Shown here: piece after piece, positions 26,498 through 35,385 of the stretch
Layout of the letters: each line of letters begins with the position of its first letter
Position numbering within the stretch: position 1 is the stretch's first letter
NCBI GenBank assembly: GCA_964584305.1
Contig: CAZOZL010000005.1
Span: forward strand, 1 to 64,000
Length of the DNA: 64,000 nucleotides
Origin: SB11 sp964584305
GTDB taxonomy: Bacteria; Bacteroidota; Bacteroidia; UBA8524
Direction of reading: 5' to 3'
Program-made: the position numbers and the translations under genes
Notes under the pieces: model-generated
What the model saw: the letters and a program-made list of their open reading frames with translations, nothing else
The model's database searches: none
Told to the model about the DNA's origin: nothing

Positions 26498-27886
26498 ATG
26501 GTTACACTTACTCAGAAATTAGAAACAAACACATTTGAAGGTACTGAAAAGGCTACAAAAAATTTATATATAGAGAGCTATGGTTGTGCTATGAATTTTA
26601 GCGATAGCGAAATTATTGCCTCTATTTTAGAGAAAGCAGGCTATAAAAATACTACTACAGCAAAAAATGCTGATGTAATATTTTTAAATACTTGTGCTAT
26701 ACGAGACAATGCCGAAAATAGAGTTTGGACAAGACTAAAAGACCTTAAACATCTAAAAAAGAGCAATCCAAATTTGGTAGTAGGGGTTTTAGGCTGCATG
26801 GCAGAAAGAATAAAAACCAAACTGCTTGACCAAGAAAAATTAGTTGATATTGTTGTAGGTCCAGATGCTTACCGTGATTTACCCACCCTGCTAAATAAAG
26901 TTGAGGATGGACATAAAGCCGTAAACGTACTACTATCACGTGAAGAAACCTATGCAGAAATAGCCCCTGTTAGGCTAAACACCAACGGTATAAATGCCTT
27001 CATATCTATTATGCGAGGGTGTGATAATATGTGTAGTTTTTGTGTAGTACCTTTTACAAGAGGGCGTGAACGTAGCCGCAGTGCACACTCAATAATTACC
27101 GAAGCCGAAGACTTGGCAAGTAAAGGTTATAAAGAAGTTACCCTTTTAGGGCAAAATGTAGACTCGTACAAATGGGTAAATCCTGAAAATGAGAATCAAA
27201 AGGTAAACTTTGCACAGCTATTAGAAATGGTTGCCTTAGTAAGCCCTGATATGCGTGTACGCTTTTCTACCTCGCACCCAAAAGATATTACTGATGAAGT
27301 GCTATATACCATAGCCAAGTATGATAATATTTGCAACTATATACATCTACCCATACAAAGCGGAAGTAGCCGTGTGCTTGGCTTGATGAACCGCACATAC
27401 GACCGTAAATGGTATATAGAACGTGCCGTTAAAATACGTGAAATACTGCCTGATTGTGGTATTAGTACTGATATAATTACTGGGTTTTGTACTGAAACTG
27501 AAGAAGACCATAAAGAAACTATGAGCTTAATGGAATGGGCGCAGTTTGATTTTTCGTATATGTATTTTTATAGCGAACGCCCTGGTACTTTAGCGGCAAG
27601 AAAATACGAAGACGATGTTCCGTTAGCCATTAAAAAACGCCGCTTGCAAGAAATAATAGATTTACAACATAGTATTTCTAAAAAGAAAAATGCCACCTAT
27701 ATAGGTAAGGTGTGCAAAGTACTGGTTGAGGGGGTATCAAAAAAATCTGTTGATGATTTTAAAGGGCGTAACGATCAAAATGTAACGGTAATATTTCCTA
27801 AAGAAAATGCCCAAGCGGGTGATTATGTGGATGTTTTAATAGAGCGTTTTACTACTACAAGCATTATTGGTAAAATTGTTAACTAA
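26498..27886 (+). CDS. miaB: tRNA-2-methylthio-N6-dimethylallyladenosine synthase
   Basis: A 462-residue radical-SAM methylthiotransferase acting on A37 of tRNAs. The UPF0004 domain has ESYGCAMNFSDSEI, NTCAIRDNAENR and GVLGCMAERIK, which carry the auxiliary cluster cysteines. The radical-SAM motif CDNMCSFC is followed by VVPFTRGRERSR. A TRAM domain closes the protein (from about residue 395). It is complete. It leads a cluster with a GT9 gene 7 bases downstream, probably only co-transcription. Confidence 0.96.
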   Translation: MVTLTQKLETNTFEGTEKATKNLYIESYGCAMNFSDSEIIASILEKAGYKNTTTAKNADVIFLNTCAIRDNAENRVWTRLKDLKHLKKSNPNLVVGVLGCMAERIKTKLLDQEKLVDIVVGPDAYRDLPTLLNKVEDGHKAVNVLLSREETYAEIAPVRLNTNGINAFISIMRGCDNMCSFCVVPFTRGRERSRSAHSIITEAEDLASKGYKEVTLLGQNVDSYKWVNPENENQKVNFAQLLEMVALVSPDMRVRFSTSHPKDITDEVLYTIAKYDNICNYIHLPIQSGSSRVLGLMNRTYDRKWYIERAVKIREILPDCGISTDIITGFCTETEEDHKETMSLMEWAQFDFSYMYFYSERPGTLAARKYEDDVPLAIKKRRLQEIIDLQHSISKKKNATYIGKVCKVLVEGVSKKSVDDFKGRNDQNVTVIFPKENAQAGDYVDVLIERFTTTSIIGKIVN

Positions 27887-27893
27887 ACCTTAG

Positions 27894-29075
27894 ATGAAAG
27901 TACAAGCCAAGCAAGTAATAGACGGTTTGTTGGGCAGCCTATTAGTGTTTTTTAACCTTCTTTTGGCTCGCCCATTAGGTGTATTGCTTCGTAGAGACCA
28001 TACACTTGGCAAAGCACCTAACAATATTGTAGTAATAAAAATGTTGGGGCTGGGCAGTTTATTACTTGCAAGTGATGCGCTTGCTTCGCTAAAAAAACGG
28101 TATCCCAATGCTAAACTAATTCTTATTTGTGGCAAAGGAGTTGCCCCAGGTATAAAACCCATTAACCTGTTTGATGAGGTGTGGGTAACCAACGATAAAA
28201 ATTTTTTAATCTTAGCTAAAACATCAATACAAATACTTGTCAAAACATGGGGGCTAAAAAATCGGTGGGTGGTAGATTTTGAAGTATATTCTAAACTTAC
28301 CACCATATACTCTTTATGGACATTTGCCCTTAACCGTTTTGGTTTTCAATTACAAAAAGTACATTTCCGTAATTTTTTAAATACACACAATAGCTATTTT
28401 AACCAGTTTAACTTAGTACAAGAGAACTATAATAACTTGGTGAAACTAATGGGAGTAAAAACCATTACAAATTTTGTTATACCCATTCAAAATGGGAAAG
28501 GCAGAACATTTGAAGCCGATAAAAAATATATAGCCATAAATAATACGTGTAGTGATTTGAGCTATATGCGTAAAATGCCATTAGATATTTTGCAAGCCGT
28601 TTGCCAATTAATTATAGAAAAAACACCTTACCATATAGCACTTACTGGCGCACCTTCCGACCAAAAAGAGAACGAAGATTTTTTAGAGAATTACTTATCC
28701 CAGTATAAAGATAGAGTAAGAAATATTGCTGGCGAACTTTCCATTGCCCAGTATTATACCTTTTTGCACAATGATGGCGTTATGATGCTAACCGTAGATT
28801 CTGCCCCGCTATATATAGCACTAAAAACAGGTTTGCCCACAGTATCTATTTGGGGTCCCACAGACCCCGCCCACCGTTTTACACCCGATACTTGGGATAG
28901 CCCTCGGCTAAAAGTACACTATTTGGCAGCACACTGCTCGCCTTGCTTACACCACACAAAAGTACTGCCCTGCGGTGGAGATAATTTTTGCATGAAAAAT
29001 ATGCAAGCCATTGATATTTTTACCAAAATAGAAGGCATAATTAGTCACCTAAAACATGAACGAGCAACAACTTAA
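27894..29075 (+). CDS. Glycosyltransferase family 9 (heptosyltransferase-like)
   Basis: A 393-residue GT-B enzyme. N-terminal NIVVIKMLGLGSLLLASDAL and the C-terminal SIWGPTDPAHRFTP match ADP-heptose:LPS heptosyltransferases and relatives. An N-terminal hydrophobic stretch may associate it with the membrane. A Cys-rich patch (AAHCSPCLH, LPCGGDNFC) near residues 345-370 is seen in several GT9 members. Its acceptor is probably a lipid-linked or LPS glycan. It overlaps the following membrane-protein gene by 20 bases, suggesting the two act together. Confidence 0.82.
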   Translation: MKVQAKQVIDGLLGSLLVFFNLLLARPLGVLLRRDHTLGKAPNNIVVIKMLGLGSLLLASDALASLKKRYPNAKLILICGKGVAPGIKPINLFDEVWVTNDKNFLILAKTSIQILVKTWGLKNRWVVDFEVYSKLTTIYSLWTFALNRFGFQLQKVHFRNFLNTHNSYFNQFNLVQENYNNLVKLMGVKTITNFVIPIQNGKGRTFEADKKYIAINNTCSDLSYMRKMPLDILQAVCQLIIEKTPYHIALTGAPSDQKENEDFLENYLSQYKDRVRNIAGELSIAQYYTFLHNDGVMMLTVDSAPLYIALKTGLPTVSIWGPTDPAHRFTPDTWDSPRLKVHYLAAHCSPCLHHTKVLPCGGDNFCMKNMQAIDIFTKIEGIISHLKHERATT

Positions 29076-30333
29076 AAAAATTCGTTGGGGTATTTTTATT
29101 TTCTGCTTTATGCTAATGGCTTGGCGAGCTTTTACCATAAGCATTTACGATGGGGGTAGAAATAATGTATATGGCGATTCGTATAGCGATAATAATACAC
29201 TTTCAGCAGCACGCTACTTTTATGATTCGGGGTTTAGCAAAACCTATTTTTTACCCATGCACCAATACGATTTTAGTGGAGACACTTCTATCGGAGCATA
29301 TACACACTACCCCGCCCTGCCCGATATTTTTGCGGGGGGCTACGCCCACATACTTAATACTACCAAAGAACCCTTGCTGCGTATTTTCCCCATACTGCTC
29401 TCCATGGTTTGGTTTTTTCTTATCTTTAGGGTATTAGAAATCATATTAAAAGACAAAAAAAAGGCATTTATTGGCGGTAGTGTAATAGTACTGTCAAACT
29501 ATTTTATTGCATGGGGCGATAACTTGCACAAGCACGCTCTCGAAGAGTTTTTTAAATGGTTGTATGTGTATTGCATTTACAGGTATTTTACCGTTGCTGA
29601 AAATAAAAATAGATGGCTGCTTGCTATGTGTGTACTATTTATATTAGCGGTAAACACATCGTTTGAGCCTGCTACCTATTTAGCTGTTATTAGTATAGGG
29701 TTTAGCCTCACATTTACCCGTAAACTATTTACCCCTGCTGTAATACTACCAGGTATAGCTGCTGTTGTTGGTTTTATGTTACATATGTGGCAAAATGCAG
29801 CCCATTTAGGTGGGTGGCTATTAGCTATTAAAGATATGGAAGCCGCATTTGTGCTTCGTGCGGCGGGTGAAGCGACAGAAGGTTATACTATTAACGAATT
29901 GGGGGATAAGAGCTTTACTATATTAGATTTAGTGTTTGAATGGTTTAATCGTATTGAGCGTTTTTTTCTTATCCCTGGGTGGGCATTTATACTATTTTTG
30001 GTGGGTGGTATGTGGCATATGTTAAAAAACAACCGCAAACTATTCTACATTACGCTTACAGTGGTTATAGCCACCCTATCGTGGAGTTTTGCAATGATGC
30101 ACCATGCTTACGTACATCTGTTTACGAGCCGCCAATGGGGGATTTTAATAGGCTTAGTTTCCGCATATACCCTACCACTATACTATGGGATGGTGAAAAA
30201 AGCCTTTACCCAAAAAAAATACCTTAGCATTGTTTTTCACTCATTATTTATTCTTTATATCATAGCAATGGCAATTAGCCAACAGGTATATGCCCTGTAT
30301 TTTAAATATGGTTTTGCGTATGGTATGTTTTAG
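29056..30333 (+). CDS. Polytopic membrane protein, possible GT-C-type glycosyltransferase
   Basis: A 425-residue protein with roughly 9-11 hydrophobic helices. After the first helix is a large extracytoplasmic loop rich in Asp and Tyr (YDGGRNNVYGDSYSDNN, then YTHYPALPDIFAGGYAH). This resembles the catalytic first loop of GT-C glycosyltransferases such as ArnT or PMT, where acidic residues bind the lipid-phosphate sugar. No family match is certain. The 20-base overlap with a GT9 gene supports a role in the same glycan pathway. Confidence 0.6.
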   Translation: MNEQQLKKIRWGIFIFCFMLMAWRAFTISIYDGGRNNVYGDSYSDNNTLSAARYFYDSGFSKTYFLPMHQYDFSGDTSIGAYTHYPALPDIFAGGYAHILNTTKEPLLRIFPILLSMVWFFLIFRVLEIILKDKKKAFIGGSVIVLSNYFIAWGDNLHKHALEEFFKWLYVYCIYRYFTVAENKNRWLLAMCVLFILAVNTSFEPATYLAVISIGFSLTFTRKLFTPAVILPGIAAVVGFMLHMWQNAAHLGGWLLAIKDMEAAFVLRAAGEATEGYTINELGDKSFTILDLVFEWFNRIERFFLIPGWAFILFLVGGMWHMLKNNRKLFYITLTVVIATLSWSFAMMHHAYVHLFTSRQWGILIGLVSAYTLPLYYGMVKKAFTQKKYLSIVFHSLFILYIIAMAISQQVYALYFKYGFAYGMF

Positions 30334-30444
30334 CGTTTACATTATGGATAAATGAGTGTCTTTTATATTCCACTCACGTTAATTTTAGTAATTATAAATC
30401 AAGACCCGTTAGAGTTATGTTTCTTTTAAAGTACAATTGACATT

Positions 30445-30528
30445 GTGATAGGTTAAAACCTACCGCAATTCATACCCTTACAAAACCTTTATGAATAGCG
30501 TGGGCATTCATGCCTATTCTGCCTATTT
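30445..30528 (+). repeat. Family A dispersed repeat, copy A3 (full length)
   Basis: Head palindrome GATAGGTTAAAACCTACCGC, middle inverted repeat AATTCATACC paired with TTTATGAATA, tail hairpin GTGGGCATTCATGCCTATTC. It lies in a 240-base gap between convergent genes with no other feature apart from a weak TGAGTG/CACTCA hairpin at 30353. Confidence 0.75.
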
Positions 30529-30573
30529 TATTTAGGATAAGCTAAACAAGTCAACAAAGTCAAAAAAAAATGA

Positions 30574-31401
30574 CTAAGGAAATTTTGGATATTTTTTAAA
30601 ATCGGGTTTGCGTTTTTCTACAAAGGCATTTTTTCCTTCTTTTCCTTCATCGCTTAGGTAGTATAACAAGGTGGCATTTCCTGCTAATTCTTGTATGCCT
30701 GCCTGCCCGTCCAGTTCGGCATTAAAAGAGCTTTTTAGCATTCGCAATGCTATGGGCGATTTTTCTAATATTTTATTACACCATTCTACGGTGGTTTGTT
30801 CTAACATTTCCAAAGGCACTACTTTGTTTACCAAGCCCATATCCAAAGCCTCATCAGCATTGTATTGGTCGCATAAAAACCATATTTCGCGTGCTTTTTT
30901 TTGCCCTACTATGCGTGCTAAGTAGGAGGCTCCAAAACCACCATCAAAACTACCTACTTTAGGACCTGTTTGTCCAAAACGTGCATTTTCGGCTGCTATG
31001 GTTAAATCGCATATTACGTGCAATACGTGTCCGCCACCAATAGCCCAACCCGCAACCGCTGCTATAACTGGCTTAGGTATGCGGCGTATTTGCATTTGCA
31101 AGTCCAAAACATTTAGGCGGGGTATTCCATCATCGCCCACATAGCCGCCTTCGCCACGTACGGTTTGGTCGCCTCCACTGCAAAATGCTTTTCCGCCTTC
31201 GCCTGTTAATACAATTGCGCCAATATCTTCCCGCTCACGGCAAATGTTCATGGCATCAATCATTTCTGTTATTGTTAGCGGTGTAAAGGCATTGTGTACC
31301 CTTGGGCGGTTAATACTTATGCGGGCTATACCCTTATAAAAGTGAAATAATATTTCTTTGTATTCTTTTATGGTTTCCCATTCATGTCTATTCCAATCCA
31401 T
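30574..31401 (-). CDS. menB: 1,4-dihydroxy-2-naphthoyl-CoA synthase
   Basis: A 275-residue crotonase-fold enzyme that closes the second ring in menaquinone synthesis. Characteristic segments: GIARISINRPRVHNAFTP, GGKAFCSGGDQTVRGEGGY, AGWAIGGGHVLHVICDLTIA, FGQTGPKVGSFDGGFGASYL and the C-terminal KRKPDFKKYPKFP. The length is normal. Its start overlaps the end of menD by 14 bases, so the two are translationally coupled. Other men genes are not in the window. Confidence 0.96.
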   Translation of the reverse strand: MDWNRHEWETIKEYKEILFHFYKGIARISINRPRVHNAFTPLTITEMIDAMNICREREDIGAIVLTGEGGKAFCSGGDQTVRGEGGYVGDDGIPRLNVLDLQMQIRRIPKPVIAAVAGWAIGGGHVLHVICDLTIAAENARFGQTGPKVGSFDGGFGASYLARIVGQKKAREIWFLCDQYNADEALDMGLVNKVVPLEMLEQTTVEWCNKILEKSPIALRMLKSSFNAELDGQAGIQELAGNATLLYYLSDEGKEGKNAFVEKRKPDFKKYPKFP

Positions 31402-33061
31402 GTATCAGTTGTTTGTATTTATTAAAAATTTGTATGTTTATTTCAGTTTCAGTAAAAACCTCTAAAATTTTTGGTGTGTTTGATGGGGTATAAAAACTTT
31501 CTAATTCTTGTGCCAGTTCAGTATAGTTATTAGCAATAGCATACTCTATATTCATATCTTTTGCTATTAAGGCAGCATTGCGTTGATGTTTAGTTTCTAA
31601 AAACTCACTTAACTCTGTCATTTGCCCAGTTCCGTCTATCAACCTAAAAATACCGCCACCACCATTGTTAAGAATTATTATTCTTAAATTGGCGGGTGCA
31701 AATTTATTCCAAAGAGCATTACTATCATAAAAAAATGCAATATCGCCGGTAATAAGGGTAACAATTTCATTTTTGGCTAAAAATGCAGCCCCTACGGCTG
31801 TTGATGTGCACCCATCAATACCTGATACGCCTCTGTTACTGTGTATATTTTTTAAATGTTTGGGTACTCCCAGTAGGTTAGCCCAACGTACAGCCATACT
31901 ATTTGCCAACTGTACTATTGACTGATTGGGCAAACTATTTAAAATTGTTTTTGCTGCCGAAAATTCTCCAAACGCTACCTTCTTGAAATAATTTTCAGTA
32001 AGTTGGGTTATTCTATTATCCCATTGTTGCCAGTAGTTGTAGTATGTTTCAGTTTTATTTTCCCAATCTAAATTTGATAAAACAGTACTAATATTATCTT
32101 GTATTAATAGTGGTTGGGTTTGAAAAGGGTCGGCAATATTTCCCGTAGGTGATATATGAAAATGGTGTTTTGGTTTATACTGGCGCAAAAATAATTTTAA
32201 GTTTTTTGAAACCGTACTCGTACCTGTTGTTATAAGAATATCGGGTGGTAACTGTGTATGCAGTTCTTTTTTGGCGAGTAAAAAATCCCAGTAGTTAATA
32301 TTAGCCCCTTTATGTTGATTGCTAACCGTGTCGCTTATAATAACGGCCTTTCCATTTATTGCTTTAAAAATGGTAGTATTATCCTTGTTCTCAACTCCTG
32401 CACCGTTAAAAATCAATACATTTTTGGCGGTGGTAAATGCCTTTTGTAATGCAGTAGTATCTAATGGTGTAGGTAGGTTTTTTTTTGTTTCCTGCTTTAT
32501 TGTTGGGTAGCTAAAAGTTTCTTCTTTTGCTTGATATAAAGGCTCACGCAAAGGCACATTTATGTGTACGGGGGCTTTAATACCCTGCATAGTCTCTTTG
32601 CTGGCTTGTATAGTAGTTTGGCTAAAAACTTGGGGCGAAGTATAATCATCGGGCAAGGTGTAACTATTCTTTACGTGTTTGCCAAATATGTTTTTTTGGT
32701 GTAGGGTTTGTCCATCCCATTGGTCTATCATTTCGGGGGGGCGGTCTGCCGTTATTACCAAAAGTGGTATATGCTGGTAAAATGCTTCAACTACGGCAGG
32801 GTAAAAATTTACCACTGCACTACCCGATGTGCATATAAGCACAACAGGTTGTTGTAAACGCTGTGCCATGCCCAACGCTATAAAGCCTGCACTACGCTCA
32901 TCAACTACACTATGGCACTCAATATCAGGGTGGCGGGCAAAAGCCATTATTAGGGGAGCATTGCGGCTACCAGGGCAAATAATTGCATACTTAATAGGGG
33001 CGGCGGCACAGGCGGCTGCAATATGGTTTATAGCTGTTTGCATTACTTGTTTTTGACTCAT
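31388..33061 (-). CDS. menD: 2-succinyl-5-enolpyruvyl-6-hydroxy-3-cyclohexene-1-carboxylate synthase
   Basis: A ThDP enzyme of about 557 residues at the committed step to menaquinone. The N-terminal ICPGSRNAPLIMAFA and LICTSGSAVVNFYPAVVEA bind the cofactor across the dimer. The C-terminal domain has the ThDP/Mg motif LITGDIAFFYDSNALWN and NNGGGGIFRLI. A perfect -7 box ends one base before the ATG at 33061. Translation may therefore begin at the internal ATG 33043 (residue 7 of this frame) instead; both leave the PGSR motif intact. Confidence 0.94.
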   Translation of the reverse strand: MSQKQVMQTAINHIAAACAAAPIKYAIICPGSRNAPLIMAFARHPDIECHSVVDERSAGFIALGMAQRLQQPVVLICTSGSAVVNFYPAVVEAFYQHIPLLVITADRPPEMIDQWDGQTLHQKNIFGKHVKNSYTLPDDYTSPQVFSQTTIQASKETMQGIKAPVHINVPLREPLYQAKEETFSYPTIKQETKKNLPTPLDTTALQKAFTTAKNVLIFNGAGVENKDNTTIFKAINGKAVIISDTVSNQHKGANINYWDFLLAKKELHTQLPPDILITTGTSTVSKNLKLFLRQYKPKHHFHISPTGNIADPFQTQPLLIQDNISTVLSNLDWENKTETYYNYWQQWDNRITQLTENYFKKVAFGEFSAAKTILNSLPNQSIVQLANSMAVRWANLLGVPKHLKNIHSNRGVSGIDGCTSTAVGAAFLAKNEIVTLITGDIAFFYDSNALWNKFAPANLRIIILNNGGGGIFRLIDGTGQMTELSEFLETKHQRNAALIAKDMNIEYAIANNYTELAQELESFYTPSNTPKILEVFTETEINIQIFNKYKQLIHGLE

Positions 33062-33093
33062 CAAACCTAAATGTTGTTTACATTAATATCAAA
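33062..33093 (-). promoter_or_regulatory. menD-menB promoter
   Basis: Minus-strand TTTG (33093-33090), 20-base spacer, TAGGTTTG (33069-33062). This is the best consensus Bacteroidota promoter in the window. Because it touches the first ATG of menD, it argues for the later start at 33043. Confidence 0.65.
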
Positions 33094-33102
33094 AAAACTT
33101 TG

Positions 33103-33110
33103 TAACTTTG
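33103..33110 (+). promoter_or_regulatory. -7 box for the first tandem barrel gene
   Basis: TAACTTTG matches the consensus, 54 bases before the preferred ATG and divergent from the menD promoter, whose -33 element lies 10 bases away. Confidence 0.45.
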
Positions 33111-33163
33111 GAGGATAAGGCATAAATATTGTAAACATTGTTTTAACTATGAAAATATATATT

Positions 33164-33856
33164 ATGAAAACTAAAAATTATTTTATCGCTTTTCTTTTTG
33201 TTTTTGCTGCATTTGGTTTGCAAGCACAATCTTTTGGCTTTGGTTTTATTGGTACTACACCCAAGGGTGAGTTAAAACAAAACGGCTATGGCACAGGCGG
33301 GGGGATAGCCCTTGAAATGGGTACAGCTGTACTTCCTAAATTTTCAAAAGGTATTATTGAAACTCGTTTGATGGGTGCACTTGATTTACAATGCTTGGGC
33401 TATAGTAAAAAAATTGAAGACGTTGTACTGCCCAGCAAAAATAATGATATGGGTACTGTACAGTTTGAAAACACTTCGGTGGGGTTTTCAATAGGTCCTC
33501 GCTTTTCATTTAATACAGGTTCGCGCCTCACTCCTTATGCTGGTGTATTTGGTAGTTTTAGGATATTTAGTTCTTTCCGACATAATACCTTTTATGATGA
33601 GGAAAAAACAGCGAAATCTGAAAATGTTTACAATGCTAGTAGACTGCAAGTAGGCATTTCTGGCGGAGCTTTATATAGAGTGGGTAAACGTACTTATTTA
33701 GACTTTAGAGTTAGCTATGCACAAGGTAGCGGCATTCAGTATGTAAATTTATACGATTCATGGAAAGATGAAGATGGAACTATACGTTACCGTATGGATA
33801 AAAGTAAGGCTGTTGGTTTGCTTAGTGTGCAAATAGGTTTACAGTTCGGTATCTAA
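33164..33856 (+). CDS. Outer-membrane beta-barrel protein (tandem copy 1)
   Basis: About 230 residues: a clean signal peptide (MKTKNYFIAF... cut near LQAQ) and alternating strands such as NTSVGFSIGPRFSFNTG and LTPYAGVFGSFRIF, ending in LSVQIGLQFGI, a typical barrel end. An ATG five codons earlier (33149) is possible, but the later one gives the standard signal. It is paralogous to the next gene (shared NND-G-V and PRF-FNTG blocks). Function unknown. Confidence 0.72.
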   Translation: MKTKNYFIAFLFVFAAFGLQAQSFGFGFIGTTPKGELKQNGYGTGGGIALEMGTAVLPKFSKGIIETRLMGALDLQCLGYSKKIEDVVLPSKNNDMGTVQFENTSVGFSIGPRFSFNTGSRLTPYAGVFGSFRIFSSFRHNTFYDEEKTAKSENVYNASRLQVGISGGALYRVGKRTYLDFRVSYAQGSGIQYVNLYDSWKDEDGTIRYRMDKSKAVGLLSVQIGLQFGI

Positions 33857-33873
33857 AAAATAAACACAATATT

Positions 33874-33921
33874 AATGTGTTAGTAGTATGTTTGAAAACG
33901 TAATGCTAACACATTTTTTTT
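33874..33921 (+). terminator. Terminator of barrel gene 1 with a promoter box in its loop
   Basis: AATGTGTTAG (33874-33883) pairs with CTAACACATT (33906-33915) and is followed by T6. The 22-base loop contains TATGTTTG (33887-33894), a perfect -7 box for the next gene, whose ATG lies only 4 bases after the T run. Confidence 0.7.
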
Positions 33922-33925
33922 GCGC

Positions 33926-34777
33926 ATGAAAAAAATATTTACCGTTTTTCTTATAAGTGTATTCCTTTTTTCTTACAATAGCACAAAAGCGCAGCCTTAC
34001 CTAAACCTTTATACAAATGGCTCACTCCCAATGGGTGGGCTTAGAGACTCTAACTATCATAATGGTATTGGCTTTTCTATCGAGTTTTTAAGTGGTACGC
34101 TTTATAAAACAAAAAATAAATTTTTTGAAATTCGCTTAGGATTAGGTTTTGAATTTCTACATTATGGAAGCAGCAGTAAAGTAAATGATTTGGTTTTTGA
34201 TACTCCCAATAATGACTTGGGCAGTGTAAAAATTAGAAATAGAATGACGGCATTTTATGTAGCTCCCAAATTTATATTTAATACGGGTAAAATAAATCCA
34301 TACTTTGATGTATTTGGAGCATCACGTTCTTTTTATACCAACCAAATAAATAAGTTTAATGAAAATATTGATGGTTTTGAACGCCGCTCTACCGAGCTAC
34401 TATTACGCAGTAGCAGACCACATTACGGCGGTTCATTAGGGGTGATATATAATTTGGGTAGTGCTGTAACATTTGATGCAAGAATAAGCTACTCTACTGG
34501 TACAGGTATAAAGTTTATAGCTGAAAACTCGGTTGCGCGAGACCCTGCCTTTCAAAGTGGTGTAAGATACCGTGTAGTTTCAGCCCCTGCTTCAAATATT
34601 TTGGTGTTTAGATTAGGAGTGATGCTACACATTAAAAAATGCAAAGATTGTCCCAAACGTTCCCGCAGAACAAAAATTAATGGTTTAAACAATACACCAT
34701 CACGCCCAAAAAAGAAGCCTGCAAGGGTAAAACCTGTACCCAAGCCTCCTGCTCCTAAGAAACCAATAAACCACTAA
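33926..34777 (+). CDS. Outer-membrane beta-barrel protein with Pro/Lys-rich tail (tandem copy 2)
   Basis: About 283 residues with a signal peptide ending STKAQ. The barrel strands align with the preceding gene (NNDLGSVKIRNRMTAFYVAP, KFIFNTGKINPYFDVFGASR). After the last strand (LVFRLGVMLHI, about residue 235) comes a 45-residue tail with two Cys (KKCKDCPKRSRR) and Lys-Pro repeats ending PAPKKPINH. Barrels normally end at the last strand, so this tail is unusual. The start is ATG 33926, not a TTG two codons upstream. Confidence 0.7.
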   Translation: MKKIFTVFLISVFLFSYNSTKAQPYLNLYTNGSLPMGGLRDSNYHNGIGFSIEFLSGTLYKTKNKFFEIRLGLGFEFLHYGSSSKVNDLVFDTPNNDLGSVKIRNRMTAFYVAPKFIFNTGKINPYFDVFGASRSFYTNQINKFNENIDGFERRSTELLLRSSRPHYGGSLGVIYNLGSAVTFDARISYSTGTGIKFIAENSVARDPAFQSGVRYRVVSAPASNILVFRLGVMLHIKKCKDCPKRSRRTKINGLNNTPSRPKKKPARVKPVPKPPAPKKPINH

Positions 34778-34784
34778 ATTTTGA

Positions 34785-35168
34785 TTAAAGTTTTTTGGCA
34801 AAAGCGACAGTATGCCCGTCAGGGTCGGCGCAGTAACCTACTTCATCTCCCCATTCTCGTTTTTGGTTAGGACTTATTAGCACTGCACCTGCCGCAAAAG
34901 CACGTTCCAAATACTCTTCGGGATTATTCACATAAAGATATAACTCGCAACGGGGTATTCCGTTTGCCTGCGCTGGGTGTGGCATTACGGGTTGCAAAAT
35001 TTTTGCTATTCCGCTTTCAGGCATAATGCCCAGTACACAGCCACTATTAAGTTCAAACTCGGTAATGCCTGCTTCATCAGTAATGGGCTTTTTATTTAGC
35101 GCGGCACTATAAAAATCAGTTGCCACCTTCTTATTGTGGACATAAAGGATAAATTCTACCTTTTCCAT
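34785..35168 (-). CDS. VOC (glyoxalase/bleomycin-resistance fold) protein
   Basis: A 127-residue single vicinal-oxygen-chelate module pair of the PhnB/YwkD-like type. It opens EFILYVHNKKVATDFYSAAL and ends in WGDEVGYCADPDGHTVAFAK, where the DPDG-H-x-x-x-F motif and terminal strand are typical. Metal ligands could be His11 and a Glu (ELY). The substrate is unknown. It is monocistronic, with an inverted repeat directly upstream. Confidence 0.78.
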   Translation of the reverse strand: MEKVEFILYVHNKKVATDFYSAALNKKPITDEAGITEFELNSGCVLGIMPESGIAKILQPVMPHPAQANGIPRCELYLYVNNPEEYLERAFAAGAVLISPNQKREWGDEVGYCADPDGHTVAFAKKL

Positions 35169-35172
35169 TAAT

Positions 35173-35202
35173 TAACTTACTGTTTTTAAAAGCAGTAAGT
35201 TA
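35173..35202. promoter_or_regulatory. 10-bp inverted repeat upstream of the VOC gene
   Basis: TAACTTACTG (35173-35182) and CAGTAAGTTA (35193-35202) are perfectly complementary across a 10-base spacer, 4 bases upstream of the start codon. It could be an operator or a leader hairpin. Confidence 0.4.
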
Positions 35203-35337
35203 CAAAACTTAAACAAGTTAACAATAAAAAAGTAACTTATTTTTTTAAGTAAATTACTCATAAATACATAACTAAGACTGTTGTAAGGGTTATTTAACCA
35301 TTGGCTTTTGCCTTGCATAGCTTTGTGTGCGGTTGTT

Positions 35338-35358
35338 ACCCTGCGCTTGTCGAAGGGC
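35338..35358. repeat. Short palindromic repeat of the GCCCTTCGACAAGC type
   Basis: CCCTGCGCTTGTCGAAGGGC is an example of a widely scattered imperfect palindrome. It is isolated in the 35169-35534 gap. Confidence 0.4.
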
Positions 35359-35385
35359 GTGTAGGCAAATGTGGCAGTTTTTAGT

